Below are positions 15,783-23,783 of a DNA stretch of 64,000 nt, in pieces. Position 1 is the first letter of the stretch. Each line of letters starts with the position of its first letter. The position numbers and the translations under genes are program-made. The notes under the pieces were generated by a model, which saw nothing but the letters and a program-made list of their open reading frames with translations, was not told the DNA's origin and did no database searches. Origin of the DNA: Hylemonella gracilis str. Niagara R (GTDB taxonomy: Bacteria > Pseudomonadota > Gammaproteobacteria > Burkholderiales > Burkholderiaceae_C). The stretch spans positions 909,062-973,061 of the forward strand of contig NZ_JEMG01000001.1 of assembly GCF_000600295.1 (NCBI RefSeq), in the 5' to 3' direction.

Positions 15783-17011
15783 AGCGGCGCGGGTCCTTCA
15801 TGGTATTGCTGTGGTGCGCAGCCCAGGTAGCGCTGCCCGGTGCGGCCGTGGCCGACCCAGGCACCATGGCCACGGCCTGCCCGGTGACGCCGCGGACCGC
15901 CACGCCGCTGTCAGCCCCGGCCGACGCGCATTGGCCCGCCTGGGCGGTTTTCCGGGACCACTTCATCAGTGCGGATGGCCGTGTCATCGACGCGTCCACG
16001 CCCCGGCAGCAGACCGTTTCCGAAGGTCAGTCCTATGGCCTGTTCTTTGCCCTGGTCGCGAACGACCGTCCAACCTTTGACCGCCTGCTGCGCTGGACCC
16101 AGGACAACCTGGCAGCCGGCGATCTGGCCGCGCGCCTGCCGGCCTGGTTGTGGGGGCGGCGCGTGGACGCGGCGGGGCAGGTCAGCTGGGGCGTGATCGA
16201 CGACAACGCCGCTTCCGACGCCGACCTCTGGATCGTGTACGCCCTGGGCGAGGCGGCCCGCCTCTGGGGCGAGCCGCGTTACGCCCAGCTGGCCCAGGCT
16301 CTGGGCGCGCGCGTGCTGCGCGAGGAGGTGGCGGACATCGCTCCGCTGGGGCCCACGCTCTTGCCCGGGCCGCGGGGCTTCGCGCCCGGTTCGGGCACCG
16401 AGGCCGGCAGCTACCGGCTGAACCCGAGCTATGTGCCGCCGCAACTGCTGCGCCGTCTGGCGCGGCTGTACCCCGATACCGCATGGCCTCGGGTCATGGA
16501 CAGCGCCCTGGCCGTCCTGCTCGGGTCCGCGCCGCGCGGCTACGCGCCGGACTGGGTGCTGCACCGCGCCGGGGGCTTCGCCGCCGACCCGCGCACGCAG
16601 GGCGTGGGCAGTTACGACGCCATCCGTGTCTACCTGTGGGTCGGCATGATGCACGAGGCCGACCCGGCCCGGGGCACCTTGCTGGACGCATTCGCGCCCA
16701 TGGTGCGGCAGCTCGTCACCACTGGGGAGCCGCCCTTGCGGGTGGACACGAGCAAGGGGCGGGTGGAAGGTGCTGGCCCGGCCGGTTTCTCGGCGGCGCT
16801 GTTGCCCCTGCTGCAGGCTATGGGGCAGGCGCAGGCCGCCGAGGCCCAGCGTCAGCGTCTGTCGCGTCCGCCCCTGGGGCCGGTGTTTGCGGGCCGTGAC
16901 AACTACTACGACCAGGTGCTCGCCTTGTTCGGACTGGGCTGGTTCGAAGGGTTGTACCGTTTCGCGCCCGACGGCGCCTTGTTGCCTCGCTGGTCATGCG
17001 TCGCGCCCTGA
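15779..17011 (+). CDS. bcsZ: Endo-1,4-beta-glucanase BcsZ (glycoside hydrolase family 8)
   Basis: BcsZ is a periplasmic endoglucanase that trims cellulose during export and is needed for normal fibre formation. This 410-aa protein has a signal peptide (residues 1-25, ending ALPGAAVA). The GH8 core shows TVSEGQSYGLFFAL, where Glu82 is the likely catalytic acid. It also has DDNAASDADLWIVYAL, SYRLNPSYVPP, and GSYDAIRVYLW with Asp280 at the position of the E. coli catalytic base. The ATG at 15779 overlaps the bcsB stop by four bases, and its own 3' end overlaps bcsC by 16 bases. Confidence 0.94.
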   Translation: MKRRGSFMVLLWCAAQVALPGAAVADPGTMATACPVTPRTATPLSAPADAHWPAWAVFRDHFISADGRVIDASTPRQQTVSEGQSYGLFFALVANDRPTFDRLLRWTQDNLAAGDLAARLPAWLWGRRVDAAGQVSWGVIDDNAASDADLWIVYALGEAARLWGEPRYAQLAQALGARVLREEVADIAPLGPTLLPGPRGFAPGSGTEAGSYRLNPSYVPPQLLRRLARLYPDTAWPRVMDSALAVLLGSAPRGYAPDWVLHRAGGFAADPRTQGVGSYDAIRVYLWVGMMHEADPARGTLLDAFAPMVRQLVTTGEPPLRVDTSKGRVEGAGPAGFSAALLPLLQAMGQAQAAEAQRQRLSRPPLGPVFAGRDNYYDQVLALFGLGWFEGLYRFAPDGALLPRWSCVAP

Positions 17012-20000
17012 GCCAACGCGCGCGCATTGGGGCCCTCCTGCTCGCTTTCTTGTGCGGCGCGGCCGGCGAAGCGGCGCGTGCGGCCCCGGGCGACGACAGC
17101 CCAGCGGCGCAAGAAGCCCTGCTCGCGCAGGTCAAGCTCTGGCAGGAACGCGGCCGCGATGACCGGGCGCGCGAGGCGCTGGCCAAGTTGCTGCGCGTCG
17201 CGCCCAACGATCCAGACGCCCATGCCCAACTGAGCTACATCGAGTTGCGCGCTGGGCAGCCCGAAGCGGCGCGCCTGTCGCTGGCGCGGTTGCGCGCCCT
17301 GCAGCCCCTGCATCCAGACATCGCCCGGCTCGATACCTTGTTCCGACTGGAGGGCGCGGACCAATCCAAGCTGGCGCAGGCGCGGGCCTGGGCGCGCGAG
17401 GGGCAGCCTGAACCGGCCCTGGCACTGCTGCGCCAGATCTACCCCGTGGGGCCGCCCACCGGCGATCTCGCGCTCGAGTACTGGCAGATCGTGGCCGCCA
17501 CCGAGCAGGGCTGGGAGCCAGCCTTGACCGGCCTGCAAGAACTGATGGCCACCTACCCCGACACGCCGCGCTACCGGCTGGCCTGGGCCGAGCATGTCAC
17601 CACGCGCCAGCCCGACGATGCCGCCGCTCTGCAGGTGCTGCGCGATCTGAGCCAGGACCCACAGTTGGAACGCCCCGCGCGCACGGCTTGGCGCAGCGCC
17701 ATGCTGCGCCTGCCGCCGCAGCCCGCCAGCCTGGCGCTGATCGAAACCTATCTGGCCCAGGAAAAAGTGCCGGACAGCACGGTGCAGGCGCATCTGGCGG
17801 GTTTGCGCGCGACGATCGCACGTGAGCGCGCCCTGCAAGCCGACCCGGCGTACCGCGCGGGCCGTGCCGGCCTGGCCCTGTTGGAACAGGACGACCCGAC
17901 CCGGCGTGAGCAGGCCGAGGTCTTGTTGTTGCGCTCCTTGGCGGCGCGGCCGAACGACGCCGAGGTGCTGGGCGGCTTGGGCCTGTTGCGCATGCGCCAA
18001 GGACGGCATGCCGAGGCCCAGGTGCAGTTCCGCAGGGCTCAGGCCCGCGACCCGGCCAACAGCCGCTGGGGCGAGTTGCTGGCGGTGTCCCGCTACTGGG
18101 GCGCCATGCGTGAGGGGGGGGATGCTTTCGATGTGCGCGACGACGCGCGGGCCGAGGCCCGCCTGAACGAGGCGATCGCCATCGACCCGGCCGAGCCTGC
18201 CGCCTGGGTGCTGCTGGGACGCTTGCGCGCTGCTCAGGGCCGTGACTCGGATGCCGAACGGCACTGGAAGCAGGCCTTGGCACTGACGCCAGACCATGCG
18301 GGGGCGACCGAGGCGCTGGTTGCGCTGTACTTGCGTCAGGGTCGCGAGCGGGATGTGAGGGTCCTGCTCAGCAGCTTGGATCATCCGCAAGCGCTGCGGG
18401 CCACCGTGGCGTCGGTCCGCGCCGACCTTTATCGGGAACAGGCGGACAGGGCGCTGGCCCAGGGGCGCGACGCGGACGCGGAACGGCACTTGAAGCTGGC
18501 GCTGGCACACATGCCCGACCATGCGGGCACGACCGAGGCGCTGGTGAGGCTGTACTTGCGCCAGGGCCGCGAGCGCGATGCGCGGGTCCTGCTGAGCCGA
18601 CTGGACCGCCCCCAAGACGACTTGCTGGCCAGCGTGGCGGCAGGCCGTGCCTCCCTCCGTCAAGAGCAGGCGGCCCAGGCCTTGGCCCAGGGTCGCGACG
18701 ACGAAGCCTTGCGGCTGTTGGAACGGGCCGCGCGCGACGATGCCGACGATCCCTGGCTGCGCCTGCGGCTGGCGCGCCTGTATGCCGCGCGCGGTGACCC
18801 GGATCAGGGCGACGCGCTGTTCACCGCCTTGCTCTCGCGCGTCTCGCGCCCCCTGGACGAAGCGGACCGCGCGGGCGCGCTGCATGCCTACGCGCTGTAC
18901 CAGTCCGGTCTGGAACGGGACAGCGCGGCCCTGGCCACGCTGGACGGCATCGCCCCGGCGCGGCGCGATGCCAGCATCCGGGAGTTGCAGCGCCGCCTGC
19001 AGTTGCGCCGCATCGCCCGCGAGGCTCGGCTGGACCCCGCGCGCGCCGAGGCCGACTACCGCGCCTTGTTGCGCGACGACCCCGATCACCGCGAAGCCGT
19101 GCTGGGTTTGATCGAGCTGCTGGTGGCCGGCGGTCGCCATGCGGAGGCACGCGTGCTGATCGACGCACAACTCGACCAGATTCAAGAGGCCACGCCCGAC
19201 CAGGCCGCCGACCTCGTCGCCGCCCTGCTTGCCTTGGGCGACACGCAACGCGCCTGGCATGTGATCCAGGCGCGGCTGGCCGAACAGCCGGATCCATCGC
19301 ACGCGCGCATCCTGGCTTACGCGGCGCGACTGGCGCGCGAAGAAGGGCGCATGGGCCTGGCCATCGACTACCAGCGGCGCGCACTCGCGGCCGACCCGGC
19401 GAACAGCGCTGGGGATGACCGCAGCTTGAAGGAGCTGCTGGACCGCGACACCACCTGGTTGTCGGCCGGCATCGACCACCGCGCGCGCTCAGGCACGGCG
19501 GGCGTGTCGCGCTACGAGGCGACGGAGCTGCCCATGGAATGGCTGTTCCCCGAGCGCGAGGAAGGCCGTTGGGCTCTGCGGGCCGATCTGGTGCGGCTGG
19601 ACGCGGGGCGCTTCGACTGGTCGCGAGCCAACGCTTATGACCGGCAGCAGTTCGGCAGCGCGGCCCTGTGCGCCGCGCAGGCCGACTGCGACAGTGCCTC
19701 GCCACGGCAGGTCGAGGGCCTCGCCCTGAATGTGGGCCTGGAGCGCGGCGCCACACGCTATGACCTGGGCACCACGCCCATCGGTTTTCCGGTCCAGGGT
19801 TGGGTGGGCGGCATCCTGCACAAGGGTGATCTCGGCCCTTTCGGTTATTCGTTCGACCTGTCGCGTCGCCCGGTGACCGGCAGCGTCTTGTCCTATGCCG
19901 GCGCGCGCGACCCGCGCACCGGTCGCACCTGGGGCGGCGTGCAGGCGACAGGCGTGCGCCTGGGCCTGAGCCTGGACGAGGGGGGCCGTTACGGCGCCTG

Positions 20001-20592
20001 GTCCTCCCTGGGGCTGCACCGGCTCAGCGGGCGCGACGTCCTGGACAACGACCGCCTGCAGCTGATGGCGGGTGCTCAGGTGCGTGTCATCAACGAAGAC
20101 GACCGCCTGCTGCAGTTCGGCCTGACCGGCATGGTCTGGCATTTCTCTGAAAACAATGGCGAGTACACCTATGGCCATGGCGGCTACTACAGCCCGCGGC
20201 GCTACCGCTCGCTGGCGCTGCCCGTGAGTTATGGCGAGCGTACGCAACGGTGGTCCTGGCTGGCGCGGGCCTCGGTGTCCACCTCCTGGTCGACGATGGC
20301 GCGCGCGCCTTATTACCCAACCGACGCGAACTTGCAGGACGACGCGGTTGCTGCAGGCATCAACGCCTTCCACGACGGCGGCCCGAGTCGGGGCACGGGG
20401 CGCTCGTTGGCCCTCTCGTCCGAATACCAACTGAGCGCGCGCACCTTCCTGGGTGGGGTGGCCGAGCTGGACCGCTCGCCAGATTACGCGCCCAACCGCT
20501 TCCTGATCTACCTGCGCCACGCCTACGACCGCCCGGCCGCGCGCACCGTGCACTTCCCGCCGCGACCCTTCGGGCCCAGTTCGCAGTACTGA
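16996..20592 (+). CDS. bcsC: Cellulose export protein BcsC (TPR scaffold and outer-membrane porin)
   Basis: BcsC carries the polymer through the periplasm and outer membrane. This 1198-aa protein has a signal peptide at residues 1-30. A long superhelix of TPR repeats fills about 35-800. A C-terminal beta-barrel (about 850-1198) ends in an aromatic residue (SSQY), as outer-membrane proteins do. The barrel contains typical BcsC strands such as YDLGTTPIGFPVQGWVGG and GPFGYSFDLSRRPVTGS. A near-duplicate TPR block lies at 18236-18685. It is the last gene of bcsRQABZC. An imperfect hairpin (20631-20661) follows the stop, but it has no T-run immediately after. Confidence 0.95.
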   Translation: MRRALSQRARIGALLLAFLCGAAGEAARAAPGDDSPAAQEALLAQVKLWQERGRDDRAREALAKLLRVAPNDPDAHAQLSYIELRAGQPEAARLSLARLRALQPLHPDIARLDTLFRLEGADQSKLAQARAWAREGQPEPALALLRQIYPVGPPTGDLALEYWQIVAATEQGWEPALTGLQELMATYPDTPRYRLAWAEHVTTRQPDDAAALQVLRDLSQDPQLERPARTAWRSAMLRLPPQPASLALIETYLAQEKVPDSTVQAHLAGLRATIARERALQADPAYRAGRAGLALLEQDDPTRREQAEVLLLRSLAARPNDAEVLGGLGLLRMRQGRHAEAQVQFRRAQARDPANSRWGELLAVSRYWGAMREGGDAFDVRDDARAEARLNEAIAIDPAEPAAWVLLGRLRAAQGRDSDAERHWKQALALTPDHAGATEALVALYLRQGRERDVRVLLSSLDHPQALRATVASVRADLYREQADRALAQGRDADAERHLKLALAHMPDHAGTTEALVRLYLRQGRERDARVLLSRLDRPQDDLLASVAAGRASLRQEQAAQALAQGRDDEALRLLERAARDDADDPWLRLRLARLYAARGDPDQGDALFTALLSRVSRPLDEADRAGALHAYALYQSGLERDSAALATLDGIAPARRDASIRELQRRLQLRRIAREARLDPARAEADYRALLRDDPDHREAVLGLIELLVAGGRHAEARVLIDAQLDQIQEATPDQAADLVAALLALGDTQRAWHVIQARLAEQPDPSHARILAYAARLAREEGRMGLAIDYQRRALAADPANSAGDDRSLKELLDRDTTWLSAGIDHRARSGTAGVSRYEATELPMEWLFPEREEGRWALRADLVRLDAGRFDWSRANAYDRQQFGSAALCAAQADCDSASPRQVEGLALNVGLERGATRYDLGTTPIGFPVQGWVGGILHKGDLGPFGYSFDLSRRPVTGSVLSYAGARDPRTGRTWGGVQATGVRLGLSLDEGGRYGAWSSLGLHRLSGRDVLDNDRLQLMAGAQVRVINEDDRLLQFGLTGMVWHFSENNGEYTYGHGGYYSPRRYRSLALPVSYGERTQRWSWLARASVSTSWSTMARAPYYPTDANLQDDAVAAGINAFHDGGPSRGTGRSLALSSEYQLSARTFLGGVAELDRSPDYAPNRFLIYLRHAYDRPAARTVHFPPRPFGPSSQY
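18236..18685. repeat. Tandem 225-bp duplication inside bcsC TPR region
   Basis: Two direct copies (18236-18460 and 18461-18685) in the same frame encode about 75 residues each. Both share AERH, PDHAG, TEALV, LYLRQGRERD and VLLS at matching positions. A third, much more diverged copy begins near 18689. The unit equals roughly two TPR hairpins, so gain or loss would change the length of the periplasmic superhelix without breaking frame. Confidence 0.85.
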
Positions 20593-20665
20593 AGGCTGCG
20601 GGGAGGATCGGAAAGTGCGGCGGAAGGCGCGCGCCCGACCGAGGCCCGGTCGGATGGGCGCAAGA

Positions 20666-20706
20666 TTGACGGGGACAATTTTTGAGGCAAAATAGAACGA
20701 TCGTTC
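20666..20706 (+). promoter_or_regulatory. Candidate promoter and TetR-type operator upstream of the fatty-acid regulator
   Basis: TTGACG at 20666-20671 is a good -35. An AT-rich stretch 17-18 bases on (AAAATA/AATAGA, 20689-20696) could be the -10. The exact 12-base palindrome GAACGATCGTTC at 20695-20706 overlaps or directly follows it, 16 bases before the start codon. Position and symmetry suit autorepression by the adjacent TetR protein. Confidence 0.55.
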
Positions 20707-20721
20707 GTTTTATTTTTCTCC

Positions 20722-21396
20722 ATGCCTCAAGTCGCCGATTCCGGCCGCAAGACCGTCCGCCGCCGCAGTGCCGCCCCTGATGCGGTGCCGAGCCGTGTCC
20801 TGCACAAGGGGCAGCAGACCCGGCTGGTCATCCTCGATGCCGCGCTGAGCTTGGCGGCCCAGGCGGGGCTGGAAGGATTGTCCATCGGCGCCTTGGCCGA
20901 ATCCACCGGCATGAGCAAGTCCGGCGTGTTCGCGCATTTCGGTTCACGCGAGGAGTTGCAGATTTCCGTCATTCATGAATACTTCCAGCGCTTCGAGCAG
21001 GAGGTGTTCTATCCGGCGATCAAGGAAGCGCGTGGCCTGCCGCGCTTGCGCGCGCTGTTCGAGAACTGGATGAAGCGGGTGACGGAGGAAATCCAGTCGG
21101 GCTGCATTTTCATCAGCGGCGCGATCGACTTCGACGACCGGCCCGGCCCCGTGCGCGACGCCCTGGCCACGTCGGTGCGGGTCTGGCTGGCGGCGGTGGA
21201 GCGCGCCGCGACCCTCGCCAAGGAAGAGGGTCAGCTGGTGGCCGACGCGGATGAGCGGCAGATTTGCTTCGAGATCCACGGTTTGATTTTGTCCGTTCAC
21301 TATGAGGCGCGTTTTCTTCAGACGCCGGGGTCCATCGAGCGCGCACAAAGGGCGTTCGAGCAGATCCTGGCGCGATATTCGTCCGGCGGTCCGTGA
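20722..21396 (+). CDS. TetR/AcrR-family transcriptional regulator of the beta-oxidation operon
   Basis: This 224-aa one-component regulator has a basic N-terminal extension (1-30). The helix-turn-helix lies at about 53-74 (LSIGALAESTGMSKSGVFAHFG). The helical ligand/dimer domain (YFQRFEQEVFYPAIKEARG, GCIFISGAIDFDDRPGPVRDAL) resembles the TetR_C domain found in many proteobacterial fatty-acid regulators. It is transcribed in the same direction as, and 93 bases ahead of, the acyl-CoA dehydrogenase. It probably represses this operon until an acyl-CoA is bound, although the ligand is not visible. The palindrome immediately upstream suggests self-regulation. Confidence 0.88.
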   Translation: MPQVADSGRKTVRRRSAAPDAVPSRVLHKGQQTRLVILDAALSLAAQAGLEGLSIGALAESTGMSKSGVFAHFGSREELQISVIHEYFQRFEQEVFYPAIKEARGLPRLRALFENWMKRVTEEIQSGCIFISGAIDFDDRPGPVRDALATSVRVWLAAVERAATLAKEEGQLVADADERQICFEIHGLILSVHYEARFLQTPGSIERAQRAFEQILARYSSGGP

Positions 21397-21489
21397 GCCT
21401 GCCGCACATCACAAGATACAGCGGTGCTTCCATCAGGCTTACACATACCGGTTCTTTAATCCAACCTTCGAACACACAAGGAGTACACC

Positions 21490-23286
21490 ATGCCCAGCTA
21501 CAACCCGCCCCTGCGTGACATGCAGTTCGTGATGCACGAGATGCTGAACGTGAGCGATGCGCTCAAGCAGATCCCGCGCCACGCCGACACGGACACCGAC
21601 ACCATCAATGCCGTGCTCGAAGAGGGCGGCAAGTTCGCCGCCGAAGTGCTGTTCCCGCTCAACATCAGCGGCGACCAGGAAGGCTGCACGCTGAACCCGC
21701 AGACGCGCGAGGTCACCACGCCCAAGGGCTTCAAGGAAGCCTATGCGCAGTACGTTGAAGGCGGCTGGGCCGCTCTGTCCTGCGATCCCGAGTACGGTGG
21801 CCAGGGCCTGCCCTTCGTGATCAACCAGTGCATGTACGAGATGATGAACTCGGCCAACCAGGCCTGGACCATGTACCCCGGCCTGTCGCACGGTGCCTAC
21901 GAGTGCCTGCAGGCCCACGGCACCGACGAGCAGAAGAAGCAACTGCTGCCCAAGCTGGTCAGCGGCGAATGGCTGGGCACCATGTGCCTGACCGAACCGC
22001 ATTGCGGCACCGACCTGGGCCTGCTGCGCACCAAGGCCGAACCCCAGGCCGACGGCACCTACAAGATCAACGGCACCAAGATCTTCATCAGCTCGGGTGA
22101 CAACGACTTCACCGAGAACATCATTCACCTGGTGCTGGCCCGCCTGCCCGACGCGCCCAAGGGCAGCAAGGGCATCAGCCTGTTCGCGGTCAGCAAGTAC
22201 AAGCTCAAGGCCGACGGTTCCCTGGGCGAGCACAACGGCATCTACTGCGGTGGTCTGGAGCACAAGATGGGCATCCACGGCAATGCCACCTGCCAGATGA
22301 TCCTGGACAACGCGGTGGGCACCCTGGTGGGCCAGCCGCACAAGGGCCTGCAGGCCATGTTCGTGATGATGAACGCCGCCCGCCTGGGCGTGGGCAACCA
22401 GTCGCTGGGACTGACCGAGGTGGCCTACCAGAACGCCCTGGCCTACGCCAAGGACCGCCTGCAGATGCGCAGCCTGTCCGGCACCAAGGCCAAGGACAAG
22501 GAAGCCGATCCCATCATCGTGCACCCGGACGTGCGCAAGATGCTGCTGACCGCCAAGGCCTACGCCGAAGGCGGCCGTGCCCTGGCTTGCTACTGCGCGC
22601 TGCTGCTGGACCAGCACCTCTACCACCCCGACGAAAAGGTGCGCCAGGACAGCGACGAACTGCTGGCCCTGCTCACGCCCATCATCAAGGCCTTCCTGAC
22701 GGACAACGGCTTCCAGGCCACCGTGATGTGCCAGCAGGTCTTTGGCGGCCACGGCTACATCAAGGAATGGGGCATGGAGCAGTTCGTGCGCGATGCCCGC
22801 ATCAACATGATCTACGAAGGCACGAACACTGTGCAGTCCCTGGACCTGCTGGGCCGCAAGATCCTGGGCAACAACGGCGCGACGCTCAAGAAGTTCGGCA
22901 AGCTCGTCGGCGCGCTGATCGAGGAAGAGGGCGTGAACGAGAAGATGAGCGAGTTCATCAGCCCCTTGGGCGTGCTGGCCGAGCAGATGACCAAGTTCAC
23001 CATGGAAATCGGCTTCAAGGGCATGCAGAACCCTGACGAAGTGGGTGCCGCCGCCGTGGATTACCTGCGCGTCGCGGGCCACCTGGTGTTCGGCTACTTC
23101 TTCGCACGCATGGCCTCCGTCGCGCTCAAGAAAATCGCCGCCGGTGACACCGATCCCTTCTACCAGGCCAAGCTGCAGACCGCGCGCTTCTACTTCGCCA
23201 AGCTCTTCCCCGAGACGGCGACGCTGATGCGCACGGCCCGCGCGGGCTCCAAGTCCCTGATGGACACCCACCTGGCCCTGGCCTGA
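21490..23286 (+). CDS. Acyl-CoA dehydrogenase (large, FadE/DmdC-type)
   Basis: This FAD enzyme introduces the 2,3-double bond into acyl-CoA, the first step of beta-oxidation. At 598 aa it belongs to the long acyl-CoA dehydrogenase class with an extra C-terminal helical domain, longer than the roughly 380-aa classic type. Motifs are MCLTEPHCGTDLGLLRTKA (flavin contact), FISSGDNDFTENI, GVGNQSLGLTEVAY and FGGHGYIKEWGMEQFVRDARI. INMIYEGTNTVQS places the catalytic base Glu at about residue 443. A strong AAGGAG site precedes the ATG. It is the first structural gene of the operon; the 3-methylmercaptopropionyl-CoA dehydrogenase DmdC is an alternative label within the same subfamily. Confidence 0.92.
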   Translation: MPSYNPPLRDMQFVMHEMLNVSDALKQIPRHADTDTDTINAVLEEGGKFAAEVLFPLNISGDQEGCTLNPQTREVTTPKGFKEAYAQYVEGGWAALSCDPEYGGQGLPFVINQCMYEMMNSANQAWTMYPGLSHGAYECLQAHGTDEQKKQLLPKLVSGEWLGTMCLTEPHCGTDLGLLRTKAEPQADGTYKINGTKIFISSGDNDFTENIIHLVLARLPDAPKGSKGISLFAVSKYKLKADGSLGEHNGIYCGGLEHKMGIHGNATCQMILDNAVGTLVGQPHKGLQAMFVMMNAARLGVGNQSLGLTEVAYQNALAYAKDRLQMRSLSGTKAKDKEADPIIVHPDVRKMLLTAKAYAEGGRALACYCALLLDQHLYHPDEKVRQDSDELLALLTPIIKAFLTDNGFQATVMCQQVFGGHGYIKEWGMEQFVRDARINMIYEGTNTVQSLDLLGRKILGNNGATLKKFGKLVGALIEEEGVNEKMSEFISPLGVLAEQMTKFTMEIGFKGMQNPDEVGAAAVDYLRVAGHLVFGYFFARMASVALKKIAAGDTDPFYQAKLQTARFYFAKLFPETATLMRTARAGSKSLMDTHLALA

Positions 23287-23315
23287 TCACGACGTCCAAG
23301 AAGAAGGAGACCGAG

Positions 23316-23759
23316 ATGCGCAGCTATTGCAAGCTTTTGCTGACTCTGAGCTTGGGGCTGGCCGCCGCGGCGGCCTCGGCCCAGAACACCCCCGTGGGCA
23401 AGTGGCACACCATCGATGACGAAACCGGCGAGGTCAAGAGCCTGATCGCCATCACCGAGGCCGGTGGCGTGCTGGCGGGCCGCATCGAGCAGTTGCTGCG
23501 CAAGGGCGCGGACCCCAAGGCGTCTTGCCTGAAATGCGAGGACGACCGCAAGGGCCAGCCCATGGTCGGCCTTGAAATCATCCGCGGTGCCAAACAGGCC
23601 AAGGGCGAGACCATCTGGGAAGGCGGCGAGATCCTCGACCCGGAAAAAGGCAAGACTTACAAGCTCAAGCTCACGCCCATCGAGGGCGGGGCCAAGCTGC
23701 AGGTGCGTGGCTACCTCGGTCCCTTCTACCGAACCCAGGTCTGGAACCGGGTTCAGTAA
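23316..23759 (+). CDS. DUF2147 secreted protein
   Basis: This 147-aa protein has a clear signal peptide (residues 1-22, ending AAAASA before QNTPVGKW) and one DUF2147 domain. The domain shows GKWHTIDDETGEVKS at the start, a conserved Cys-x-x-Cys pair (SCLKC, near 68-71), GLEIIRG, IWEGGEILDPEKGKTYKLKL and VRGYLGPFYRTQVWNRV at the end. The function of the domain is unknown; it is a small lipocalin-like beta fold that acts outside the cytoplasm. It is embedded between two cytoplasmic beta-oxidation enzymes with a good ribosome-binding site (AAGGAGA), so it is co-transcribed with them. A role in fatty-acid uptake or envelope response is a guess. Confidence 0.88.
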   Translation: MRSYCKLLLTLSLGLAAAAASAQNTPVGKWHTIDDETGEVKSLIAITEAGGVLAGRIEQLLRKGADPKASCLKCEDDRKGQPMVGLEIIRGAKQAKGETIWEGGEILDPEKGKTYKLKLTPIEGGAKLQVRGYLGPFYRTQVWNRVQ

Positions 23760-23783
23760 ACCAACACAACAAGGAACATCACC

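Noticed and set aside
16906-19479. 857-aa minus-strand open frame opposite bcsZ and bcsC
   Set aside because: It is antisense to well-supported genes, with no domain, signal or ribosome-binding site.
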